13,631 nt of DNA from Gammaproteobacteria bacterium. GTDB taxonomy: Bacteria > Pseudomonadota > Gammaproteobacteria > UBA5335. The notes under the pieces are model-generated. The model was not told the origin of the DNA and searched no databases. It was given only the letters and a program-made list of their open reading frames with translations. Where the stretch lies: the NCBI GenBank assembly GCA_011620145.1, contig WOZT01000140.1, positions 1 to 13,631 on the forward strand. The letters are read 5' to 3'. The position numbers and the translations under genes were made by a program. This document shows, in pieces, positions 1 to 6,288 of this stretch. Positions within the stretch are counted from its first letter, which is position 1, and each line of letters begins with the position of its first letter.

Positions 1-39
1 GTGCGGGGAGCGGGATACCGATTCTCTGCCCAAGGCTGA
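1..39 (+). CDS. phoB: PhoB response regulator, C-terminal end only (partial)
   Basis: The first 13 codons in frame 1 read VRGAGYRFSAQG followed by TGA at 37-39. This is the hallmark end of OmpR/PhoB-family winged-helix regulators; E. coli PhoB ends in VRGTGYRFSTRF. The Gly-Tyr-Arg-Phe segment forms the last beta-hairpin of the DNA-binding domain. The rest of the gene lies upstream of the window. It stops 3 bases before the phoR start, so the two genes are presumably co-transcribed. PhoB is the transcription factor that PhoR phosphorylates, and it would bind the Pho box seen upstream of the porin here. Only 12 residues are visible, so the identity rests on this motif plus the phoR neighbour. 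Confidence 0.85.
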   Translation: MRGAGYRFSAQG

Positions 40-42
40 GGC

Positions 43-1368
43 ATGTCGCCCTGGAACCGTGAATTCTGGCGATTGGCGCTGTTGTTGGCTGTGACCGGCG
101 GCATGGCCGCTCTGGCGGGAGAGCCAGCGTGGGGTCTGTGCGCTGGGCTAGCGGTTTATCTGAGCTGGCACCTGTGGCAATTGCGCCGCTTGGAATTGTG
201 GCTGGCCGGACGGGGCAAGCGCCTGAATGATGGCCGCCAGGATATCTGGGCGGAAGTGGCGGCTCAGGTGCTGCGCATCAAACGCCGCAGCCAGAAGCGC
301 AAGCGCCGTCTTTCGCTGATCCTCAAGCAGTTCCTTCGATCAACGGCTGCTTTGCCGGATGGCACGGTGGTGCTGTCCGCCGATTCCCGCATCGTCTGGT
401 TCAATCAATCTGCCCAGCGCCTGCTCGGGCTGCGTGCGCCCCAGGACAATGGCCAGTGGGTGGCGAACCTGATCCGGACGCCGGCTTTCATCCGCTATCT
501 CGATAGTGGGAATTATGACGAGGCGGTGGAAATCATTTCGTCCCATATGCCCGAGTGCACCCTCTCCCTGCAAATCATTCCTTACGGTGAGGATCAGCGC
601 CTGCTGGTGATCCGGGATGTGACCCGTGAACGCCGTCTCGATCGGGTGCGCAAGGATTTTGTTGCCAACGCATCCCATGAACTGCGCACGCCACTGACTG
701 TCCTGAGCGGTTATGTGGAAACCCTGTTGGGCGAGGCCGAGGAGGAGTTGGCATCGTGGTCGGCACCTTTGGCGGCGATGCGTGAGCAGACGGCCCGTAT
801 GGAGCAACTGCTGTCGGATCTTTTGTTACTGTCCCATCTCGATGAGTCACCGCGTGTGATGCTGCTGCGTCCGGTGGATTTGGCCGCTTTGCTGCGTCGC
901 TGTTGCGCCGAGGCCAGCCGATTGGCAGCGGGGCAAGTCACGCTTCAAGTCAAAATTGCCGAGCCTCTGGTGTTGCGGGGCGTGGAGAGCGAACTGCGCA
1001 GCGTGTTCGATAACCTGCTCTCCAATGCCATCAAATACACAGTGCCGGGAGGGGCTGTGCACCTGGAAACGGCCATGGTTGGGGAGGAATTGGAGGTTGT
1101 GGTCGCGGATACAGGGATTGGGATTGCGCCAGAACACCTGCCCCGCCTGACCGAGCGGTTTTACCGCGTCGATAGCGGGCGCGCGCGCGAACAGGGCGGG
1201 ACCGGCCTGGGGCTGGCCATTGTCAAGCACGCTTTGCAACGTCATGAGGCTCAGTTGATGATTGAAAGCCGCTTGGGGATTGGCAGTCGATTCATCTGCC
1301 GCTTCCCCCGTGATCGGGTGCTGGAAGCGCCTGGCCTGAGCGATTGTGGCGGATCAATCCCGGTTTGA
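43..1368 (+). CDS. phoR: Phosphate regulon sensor histidine kinase PhoR
   Basis: Membrane histidine kinase of 441 residues, the usual PhoR size. It phosphorylates PhoB under phosphate limitation. Two hydrophobic segments (about residues 9-25 and 30-45) with almost no periplasmic loop anchor it. A strongly basic stretch (about 76-90) leads into a PAS domain (about 95-195). The HisKA motif SHELRTPLT has the phospho-accepting His at 212. The ATPase domain shows the N box (NLLSNAIKYT, 324-333), G1 DTGIGI (356-361), F box RFYRVD (372-377) and G2 GGTGLGL (385-391), so all catalytic motifs are intact. ATG at 43 follows the phoB stop directly, with only a weak upstream ribosome site (AAGG/GAGG), as expected for a translationally coupled gene. 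The short loop suggests the signal is read through PhoU and the Pst transporter rather than directly. An intact phoU lies 3.9 kb downstream, but pstB is broken. No terminator is visible after the gene. Confidence 0.95.
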   Translation: MSPWNREFWRLALLLAVTGGMAALAGEPAWGLCAGLAVYLSWHLWQLRRLELWLAGRGKRLNDGRQDIWAEVAAQVLRIKRRSQKRKRRLSLILKQFLRSTAALPDGTVVLSADSRIVWFNQSAQRLLGLRAPQDNGQWVANLIRTPAFIRYLDSGNYDEAVEIISSHMPECTLSLQIIPYGEDQRLLVIRDVTRERRLDRVRKDFVANASHELRTPLTVLSGYVETLLGEAEEELASWSAPLAAMREQTARMEQLLSDLLLLSHLDESPRVMLLRPVDLAALLRRCCAEASRLAAGQVTLQVKIAEPLVLRGVESELRSVFDNLLSNAIKYTVPGGAVHLETAMVGEELEVVVADTGIGIAPEHLPRLTERFYRVDSGRAREQGGTGLGLAIVKHALQRHEAQLMIESRLGIGSRFICRFPRDRVLEAPGLSDCGGSIPV

Positions 1369-1654
1369 CGCTCAGGGTCACGGTGTTTCCCCAGGGCTTG
1401 TCTACGTCTCGAACCGTGTGATCAGATGGGGTGGCCGAATTCGGATGTCACCAAACGGTCATCATTGCGGCGCATGCTGGCCCGCGCTTGAATGAAGACA
1501 GCTGGTTGGCGCGTGAATGACAAGTCTTGCGCTGGCTTTCTCCATGGCGACTACAGGGGTAGCGTGAGCATCCCCGAACACTGATTTCCCTGTTGTCACT
1601 GAAGCCAATGCGCGCTGCAATGACGGCTTGACCCTTTCGATTGGAGGATTCTCG

Positions 1655-2404
1655 GTGTTGCAAAGCATTTTCAAGGTCGTGCCGGCCTTCGCGCTGCTGT
1701 TTCTGGCCGGCTGTGCAGGCTCCAAGTTGCCTCTCTATGACGGAGCCAAGCAGTCGGTGGCCCAGATTGCCACGCTCACGATGCCCGAGCAGATCGATGT
1801 GGCGCGCCTGAATGGCGTGGAGGTCAAGGGTGCCAGCGGGCTGTGGACTCATGGTGACAAGGTTTTGGAGCTTGCGCCCGGCCGCTATGAGGTGCTGGCT
1901 TACTATCGTGAAGTGTGGAATCTGGGGGATGAGCATGACGTGCTGCGCTCCGATCCCGCCTTGTTTGTTCTGGATGCCCGGGCCGGCAAACGTTACCGCC
2001 TTGAATATCAGCGTCCGGTGGGATATCAGGACGCTCAGCGATTGGCAGCTCACTTCAGTGGGGCGTTGGTCGATGAGGCAACGGGCACGCGTACACCGTC
2101 GCAGCCCAGTGGCGTGCGGTTTCCTACGGGTGTGATCGCGCAAGTCAGTGGCAGCAGTGAACTGATTTCGGACAAGGGCGGTGAACGCGGGGGCGGTGCG
2201 CAGGTGGTTGCGCCTCTGGAAGACGCGGTGGCGCTGCCCGCAGCAGCGGTCGCTCCACGGCCTGCGCTCGCGTCGCCCTCTGTCGATGCGCCAAGCCCGC
2301 TGCGCCGCGACGATTGGCTCGCGCTCATGCAGGCCTGGTGGAAGCAGGCCAACCCGGAGGAGCGGCGCGCTTTCCTGCGCTGGTTGGGTGAGCAGCCGAA
2401 TTAA
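1655..2404 (+). CDS. DUF2057 (YccT/CsgI-like) family lipoprotein
   Basis: A 249-residue predicted lipoprotein. The start is GTG at 1655, chosen because GGAGG (1643-1647) lies 7 bases upstream; an earlier in-frame TTG at 1628 lacks such a site. The signal peptide ends in a lipobox, LAGC, with the lipidated Cys at 20. Residues about 45-120 (QIDVARLNGVEVKG, then LELAPGRYEVLAYYREVW) resemble the N-terminal part of E. coli YccT. The C-terminal segment 226-247 (WWKQANPEERRAFLRWLGEQ) resembles the YccT ending [20 protein letters not shown]. I infer DUF2057/UPF0319 membership from remembered sequence similarity. E. coli YccT (CsgI) is a periplasmic inhibitor of curli subunit assembly. This protein differs in being lipidated and in having an Ala/Pro-rich linker (about 190-215), and its function here is unknown. 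Its TAA stop sits inside the 4-bp target duplication of a MITE copy. Confidence 0.75.
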   Translation: MLQSIFKVVPAFALLFLAGCAGSKLPLYDGAKQSVAQIATLTMPEQIDVARLNGVEVKGASGLWTHGDKVLELAPGRYEVLAYYREVWNLGDEHDVLRSDPALFVLDARAGKRYRLEYQRPVGYQDAQRLAAHFSGALVDEATGTRTPSQPSGVRFPTGVIAQVSGSSELISDKGGERGGGAQVVAPLEDAVALPAAAVAPRPALASPSVDAPSPLRRDDWLALMQAWWKQANPEERRAFLRWLGEQPN

Positions 2405-2538
2405 GGAAGCGCTGACTTGCTCCGCTCTCGTCATTGCGCGTGCAGCGAAGCAATCCATGCCACAGAAAGAATCAATTACCTATGGATCGCCACGGCGCTG
2501 CACGCCCGCGATGACGGAATAAAACAGCATTTCCTTAA
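2401..2538. mobile_element. MITE-like palindromic element, copy A, with TTAA target duplication
   Basis: The 130-bp core (2405-2534) starts GGAAGCGCTGAC and ends CAGCATTTCC. It is bounded on both sides by TTAA (2401-2404 and 2535-2538), which reads as a 4-bp target-site duplication. The ends form imperfect inverted repeats of about 20 bp. The interior is also an imperfect palindrome: CGTCATTGCG pairs with CGCGATGACG, and CAATCCAT pairs with ATGGATCG. No coding capacity is present, so any movement would need a transposase supplied in trans. It is about 95% identical to copy B at 4175-4304 (7 differences by eye, no gaps). The interior CGTCATTGCG...GAAGCAATCCA resembles a style of dispersed repeat common in proteobacterial genomes. 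The left TTAA contains the stop codon of the DUF2057 gene. Confidence 0.85.
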
Positions 2539-2604
2539 GTCTTCGATCAAAGAAACCGTTCAGTCGGCCGAAGGGGGACCTGCCAAGAGGCCGACGGTTC
2601 CCTG

Positions 2605-2644
2605 CTGTCATCAATTTGTCATCACTTGGCAAAGATAAAGTCAC
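2605..2644 (+). promoter_or_regulatory. Pho box array (PhoB-binding half-sites) upstream of the porin
   Basis: Direct repeats recur with an 11-bp period: CTGTCAT (2605-2611), TTGTCAT (2616-2622), a weak TGGCAAA (2627-2633) and AAGTCAC (2638-2644), separated by 4-bp spacers. The known PhoB half-site is CTGTCAT or a close relative repeated every 11 bp, with the downstream box replacing the -35 element. The first pair is a near-perfect box. I infer PhoB activation of the porin under phosphate starvation, fitting phoB-phoR 1.3 kb upstream. Confidence 0.8.
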
Positions 2645-2654
2645 TAAGACTGGC

Positions 2655-2660
2655 TACAAT
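2655..2660 (+). promoter_or_regulatory. Candidate -10 element of the Pho-regulated porin promoter
   Basis: TACAAT (5 of 6 matches to TATAAT) lies exactly 10 bp after the last Pho half-site, the spacing expected at PhoB-activated sigma-70 promoters that lack a -35 hexamer. Transcription would start near 2667, giving a leader of about 140 nt before the GTG start of the porin. Confidence 0.6.
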
Positions 2661-2669
2661 CTGCCCCGA

Positions 2670-2691
2670 CCGCAGCGCCCCGTTGCTGCGG
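2670..2691 (+). other. Hairpin in the porin mRNA leader
   Basis: CCGCAGC (2670-2676) and GCTGCGG (2685-2691) form a perfect 7-bp stem around an 8-nt loop, just after the predicted transcription start. A 10-bp perfect palindrome, CCGCCGGCGG, follows at 2711-2720. No T-tract follows either, so they do not look like intrinsic terminators. They could stabilise the long 5' leader of an abundant outer-membrane protein mRNA, but no function can be shown from sequence. Confidence 0.45.
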
Positions 2692-2807
2692 CCCGCTGGC
2701 TGCCGTAAGGCCGCCGGCGGACTGTAGTATCGACAGATTCGGTGGTGTACAAGTCACTGGGATCGTGAAAACCATATGGCTAGAGGCGCTTTTTAGGGAG
2801 ATTTTCA

Positions 2808-3866
2808 GTGAAGAAGAACCTGCTTGCGGTAGCTGTCGGCAGCCTTGTGGCATTGCCGGGCGCGGCGATGGCCGATGCCAAGATCTATGGAAAATTCAAC
2901 GTCGGGCTGGATGGACAGCAGGACGAAATCGGCCTGGATTCCAAGGCAACGAGTACCACCTGGCGTTTGCAGGATCAGAATGATTCTTCACGCATTGGTG
3001 TGAAGGGCACCCAGGATATCGGCATGGCCGATATGTCGGTGATCTATCAGTTGGAATACGGAATCAACCCGGATGGTTCCGACACCAACGCTTTTACCCA
3101 GCGCAATATCTTCGTGGGTCTGAAGGGCGATTATGGCATCGGCAAGGTGGGTAAATTCGACACCCCGATCAAAGAAACGGGTGTCAAGGCCGACCAGTTC
3201 AACGACGAGTCCATCGGTGATGACAAAAACCTGATGGTTGGCGAGACCCGCGCCAACAACATGATTCAGTACAGCACGCCCAAACTGGCTGATCTGGTGA
3301 CGGTTACCGTCGCCGTGGCGCCGGGTGAAGGTCGCCAAGCAGTGGATGATACCAAGGATGGGGACACGGGCGTTGCGGATACTTACTACGCCTCGGCCGA
3401 ATTCGAGCAGGGCATTTTCTACGGCGCCCTGGCCTATGCCGGGCATGAAGCGGGCAGCTTGAAATTCGATGGCGCCACGGCTGGTGTTGACATCATTCGC
3501 GCGACGGGCTTCGTCAAGCTGATTGACGCGCTGGAAATCGGCGCCATCTATCAGCAGGCCACTGGGATCGATCAGGCCAATGGCGGTAAGACGGCAAATG
3601 GCAGCGACGCCAAGGAAAAGACTGGCCTGGCCTCAATCGCCTACACCTTCGATGCCTTCAAGTTCAAGGCCGAATATGGCCAGACCAAGGGCGATCTGAC
3701 CGACATCAAGCGCACCGAGATGGCCTTCGGTGTCGATTACAAGCTGAGCAAGGCGCTGACGGCGCAGGTCTATTACATCAACTACGAAGACAAGAACCGC
3801 ACCGTCAACATGATCAGTGACCCCACCACCGACAGCTATGGCGTGGGTTTGGTCTTCAATTTCTGA
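2808..3866 (+). CDS. Pho-box-associated Gram-negative porin (Porin_4/OmpC-type family)
   Basis: A 352-residue outer-membrane beta-barrel porin. The signal peptide is MKKNLLAVAVGSLVALPGAAMA, cut after AMA at residue 22. The mature protein opens with DAKIYGKFNVGLDG, the typical first strand of 16-stranded trimeric porins. It alternates short amphipathic strands with Gly/Asp-rich loops (for example SSRIGVKGTQDIG and GLKGDYGIGKVGKFDTPIKE) and ends YGVGLVFNF, with the terminal Phe needed for recognition by the BAM machinery. Size and layout fit proteobacterial porins of 330-370 residues. The start is GTG at 2808, with AGGGAGA (2795-2801) upstream. A Pho-box promoter lies 150-200 bp upstream and a strong terminator follows, so this is a single-gene unit. 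I infer a starvation-induced anion or phosphate porin, analogous in role to E. coli PhoE or Pseudomonas OprP. Substrate selectivity cannot be read from the sequence. MITE copies lie on both sides. Confidence 0.9.
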   Translation: MKKNLLAVAVGSLVALPGAAMADAKIYGKFNVGLDGQQDEIGLDSKATSTTWRLQDQNDSSRIGVKGTQDIGMADMSVIYQLEYGINPDGSDTNAFTQRNIFVGLKGDYGIGKVGKFDTPIKETGVKADQFNDESIGDDKNLMVGETRANNMIQYSTPKLADLVTVTVAVAPGEGRQAVDDTKDGDTGVADTYYASAEFEQGIFYGALAYAGHEAGSLKFDGATAGVDIIRATGFVKLIDALEIGAIYQQATGIDQANGGKTANGSDAKEKTGLASIAYTFDAFKFKAEYGQTKGDLTDIKRTEMAFGVDYKLSKALTAQVYYINYEDKNRTVNMISDPTTDSYGVGLVFNF

Positions 3867-3926
3867 TGCACTTGGCATGGGCTGATCCGCAGTCCAACTG
3901 CGGGTGAGCAAAGACCCGAATGGATG

Positions 3927-3964
3927 GGGTGGATCGATCAGGTATCGATCCACCCTGTTTTTTT
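3927..3964 (+). terminator. Rho-independent terminator of the porin gene
   Basis: A perfect 12-bp stem, GGGTGGATCGAT (3927-3938) with ATCGATCCACCC (3944-3955), has a 5-nt loop (CAGGT) and is followed by TG and seven Ts (3958-3964). It lies 60 bp past the porin stop. It should insulate the downstream pstB remnant and phoU from the Pho-box promoter. Confidence 0.93.
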
Positions 3965-4170
3965 GAGTTTCCACGTCATGCAGGATTCAGTTTGGTGTCT
4001 ACCGCACGATGCTTCCGGAAAATCCTGTGGCTTTTTTGCTCCACATTGATGCGGTGATTGGATCGTTTTGGCAATTTCCCATTTGCGATGTACGAGTGAA
4101 ACACGGCTTCATGCTTCGACGGTTTTCTCACGACCGCATTCCTGTTGCGTGCAATGCAAGCCGTTATGCC

Positions 4171-4308
4171 TAAAGGAAGCGCTGATTTATTCCGCTCTCG
4201 TCATTGCGCGTGCAGCGAAGCAATCCATGCCACAGAAAGAATAAATTACCTATGGATCACCACGGCGCTGAACGCCCGCGATGACGGAATAAATCAGCAT
4301 TTCCTAAA
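4171..4308. mobile_element. MITE-like palindromic element, copy B, with TAAA target duplication
   Basis: A second copy of the 130-bp element (core 4175-4304), in the same orientation as copy A. It is flanked by TAAA on both sides (4171-4174 and 4305-4308), a different 4-bp duplication from copy A. The terminal inverted repeats match at 18 of 20 positions: the left end reads GGAAGCGCTGATTTATTCCG, and the right end, read on the minus strand, is GGAAATGCTGATTTATTCCG. The ends are better matched than in copy A, which may mean this copy is younger or less diverged. It is noncoding. It lies about 120 bp upstream of the pstB remnant. Confidence 0.87.
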
Positions 4309-4431
4309 GTCAGCTAAAGGTCTGGAAAATGCGTAATGCTCTGCTGAGGTAAGATCGGCATTCCGGGTTGTTTAGGCGGGCGTGAAGGAATGGGGTGAAA
4401 TGGCGCGTCACCACCCATCGTGAACAGAGGG

Positions 4432-5296
4432 ATGCTGTTTTCCGGCAGGGATCATCGCCGGGATTCCGTTGGCGTCGAGACGACTGGTGGCCTGTGCGTA
4501 CAGAGTTTGGCTGTTGCGGCCCGGTGCGGTAGGTAGTTGTTGCAGCCATTGACGTTAGCCATTTCTTTCCGTGGCATCACTGCTTTGATTGGACCCGAGG
4601 CTGCCGGTAAGACGGTTTTGTTGCGTGCATTGCTGCGCTTGAGTGATCAGATGGATGGTTTGCGATTGCGTGGTACGGCTTCGCTGAATGGGCAGCCGCT
4701 GCGGGGACCCAGGATGATGCCGATCTGGAATCAGTGCGGCGGCGAATGGGTGGGTGCTCAGTGTTTCCGGACTGCTGCCCACCATGCCTCACGATGATCT
4801 GACGTACGGCCTGCGTTTGCAGGGAGAGCACGGTCCGGCCGTGCTGAATGAACGCGTGGAGGGTTGCTCTGCGTCGATGCGGTTTGTGGGCGGCGCTGGC
4901 CGAGTGTCTCCACGATCCTGTTGCCAGACTGAATGGCGAGCGGCGCTATCTGTTGGCGCTGGCGTGAACATTGATGTTGGAGCCCCGAGTCTTGCTGCTG
5001 GATACCGCTGGGGTGTCGCCTGGCCCGTCCGCGGTGCATCATCTGGAAACCCTGCCGCATGAATTGCAATATGACCATGCCATTCTGATGGCCAAGCACG
5101 ATCTGTCTCGGGCGGCGCGGTTGTTGCATTCATGTCTGTTTTTGCAGGCAGTGTATTGGTCGAGCCCAACCGGACCGACCAGATGTTTACCTGGCCCGAT
5201 CGGCCGGATACGGAACATTATCTGGCCGGGCGCTATGGCCCGATGCGCATGAACGACTCGAAAAAAATGGAGGAAGTGAAGTATGGAAGCCGGTGA
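4432..5296 (+). pseudogene. pstB: Decayed pstB (phosphate ABC transporter ATP-binding subunit)
   Basis: Joining frames gives a nearly full-length PstB alignment. Frame 1 from ATG 4432 (after AGAGGG) reads LCVQSLAVAARCGR, then an in-frame TAG (4534), then LLQPLTLAISFRGITALIGP with Walker A GPEAAGKT. The frame shifts near 4711 to DADLESVRRRMG, near 4750 to LPTMPHDDLTYGLRLQG and LNERVEG, and near 4860 to LWAALAECLHDPVARLNGER. An in-frame TGA (4965, where PstB has Arg) precedes LEPRVLLLDT. A last shift near 5140 gives AGSVLVEPNRTDQMFTWP and HYLAGRYG, the classic PstB ending. Besides at least four frameshifts and two stops, the signature LSGGQ has become LNGER, the Q-loop Gln is gone, and the Walker B Glu is Thr (LLLDT). 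The H-loop His survives (AKHDLSRAAR). Its tail overlaps phoU by 14 bp, as intact pstB-phoU pairs can. No pstS, pstC or pstA remains upstream in this window. Confidence 0.9.
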
Positions 5297-6029
5297 CATC
5301 ACTCAGCATACATCCCGTCGTTACAACGAGGAGCTTGAGGGCATTCGCAGCCGCGTGCTGACCATGGGCGGCGCGGTGGAGGATCAGATTGACCGGGCAA
5401 TGCGGGCGCTGGTGGCTTCCGATGGCCAATTGGCTGAGGAAGTGGTATCCGCAGATCAGGGGATCAACTTCCAGGAAGTGACGATCGATGAAGAGTGCAA
5501 TCGAATCCTGGCGCGGCGCCAGCCGGCAGCGGGGGATTTGCGCTTGGTCATCACTGTGCTGAAAGTCATCACCGATCTGGAGCGGGTGGGCGATGAGGCC
5601 TGCAAGATCGCCCGCATGGCCAGCCATCTTGCCCAGATGGACCGTTCCCCACATGGTTACCATGCTTTGGAGCATCTGGCGGTGCGGGCACGGGCCATGC
5701 TGACCGACGCGCTGGACGCTTTTGCCCGCATGGATCCACGTGCGGCGTTGCAGGTGGTTCATGCGGATGAGGAAGTGGATCGGGAATACGAAGCCATCTG
5801 GCGCCAGAACATCACCTTCATGATGGAAGATCCCCGCACCATTCGCCGCATGCTGGACATTATCTGGTGCGCCCGTGCGCTGGAACGCATCGGCGATCAC
5901 TCCCGCAACATTGCCGAATATGTCATTTTCCTGGTCGGAGGCAGGGATGTCCGTCACATTTCCCTGCAGGAGATGCGGGCCGCTGTGGAGCGGCTGATTC
6001 CGCCGGATCGCCAGCCTCCCCAGTCCTGA
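5283..6029 (+). CDS. phoU: Phosphate signalling complex protein PhoU
   Basis: A 248-residue cytoplasmic, all-helical protein of normal PhoU length. PhoU links the Pst transporter to PhoR and keeps the Pho regulon off when phosphate is plentiful. Two three-helix repeats are evident, each with the family metal-site pattern: DLERVGDEACKIARMA (98-113) and ALERIGDHSRNIAEYVIFLV (199-218). The N-terminal RYNEELEGIRSRVLTMGGAVEDQI (13-36) is also typical. The ATG start at 5283 has GGAGGA (5269-5274) 8 bp upstream, embedded in the tail of the pstB remnant. The reading frame is undamaged although the adjacent pstB is wrecked, which implies continuing selection on PhoU. No promoter could be identified. 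The porin terminator at 3927-3964 makes readthrough from the Pho-box promoter unlikely, so transcription probably starts within 3965-5268. Confidence 0.95.
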   Translation: MEAGDITQHTSRRYNEELEGIRSRVLTMGGAVEDQIDRAMRALVASDGQLAEEVVSADQGINFQEVTIDEECNRILARRQPAAGDLRLVITVLKVITDLERVGDEACKIARMASHLAQMDRSPHGYHALEHLAVRARAMLTDALDAFARMDPRAALQVVHADEEVDREYEAIWRQNITFMMEDPRTIRRMLDIIWCARALERIGDHSRNIAEYVIFLVGGRDVRHISLQEMRAAVERLIPPDRQPPQS

Positions 6030-6042
6030 CACCGGATCACCG

Positions 6043-6068
6043 GAAAAAAAAGCGCCCCGTGGGGGCGC
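6043..6068 (-). terminator. Hairpin with T-tract on the minus strand, after phoU
   Basis: GCGCCCC (6052-6058) and GGGGCGC (6062-6068) form a 7-bp GC stem with a 3-nt loop. It is preceded on the + strand by a run of As (6044-6051), which is a T-tract on the minus strand, so the canonical intrinsic-terminator direction is minus. On the + strand it lies 22 bp after the phoU stop and could still slow or stop phoU transcripts, but no T-run follows. No minus-strand gene is visible immediately to its right. Confidence 0.6.
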
Positions 6069-6288
6069 GAAGTGCGAGAGAGGGAGATCGTGGAGGATCT
6101 GTGCACACGGTGCTGTGTACGGAAGATTCTAAGCACGGATTAAGCCAGTTTTATTTCATATTTATTAATCAATGTGTTGAAATACGCTCTCGGGAACCAG
6201 AGTCCCGCAGGGGTTGTGCCTGTGACCCGGCTTGGTGCGGTCCTGGCCTGTGATCCGCTCCAATTGGTGCGTCTTCAGGGTTTGCTCA

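Noticed and set aside
1369..1654. The 286-bp gap after phoR, checked for a terminator, small RNA or small gene.
   Set aside because: It contains only a 30-codon ORF without a ribosome site and isolated single TGTCA matches. I found no paired Pho half-sites and no hairpin with a T-tract.
1448..2458. A 336-codon minus-strand ORF over the DUF2057 lipoprotein.
   Set aside because: The + strand has a ribosome site, lipobox and family motifs. The minus ORF begins inside MITE copy A and has the Arg/Gln/His-rich composition of a GC-rich antisense shadow.
2549..2600. Inverted repeat GTCGGCC and GGCCGAC between copy A and the Pho box, considered as a terminator.
   Set aside because: The loop is about 19 nt and no T-tract follows, so it is not convincing as an intrinsic terminator.
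4009..4173. A 54-codon + strand ORF (MLPENPVAFLLHIDAV...) ending at the left flank of MITE copy B.
   Set aside because: It has no ribosome site, no recognisable similarity, and its stop lies at the duplicated TAAA. It is probably chance, or a scrap of an older gene. I see nothing else in 3965-4170.
2401..4308. A composite transposon carrying the porin.
   Set aside because: Each MITE copy has its own duplication (TTAA and TAAA). A composite insertion would show one matching pair only at the outer edges.
4432..5296. Reading the pstB region as a functional gene using programmed frameshifting.
   Set aside because: About four shifts plus two in-frame stops would be needed. The ABC signature and the Walker B catalytic Glu are also gone, so decay is the simpler explanation.
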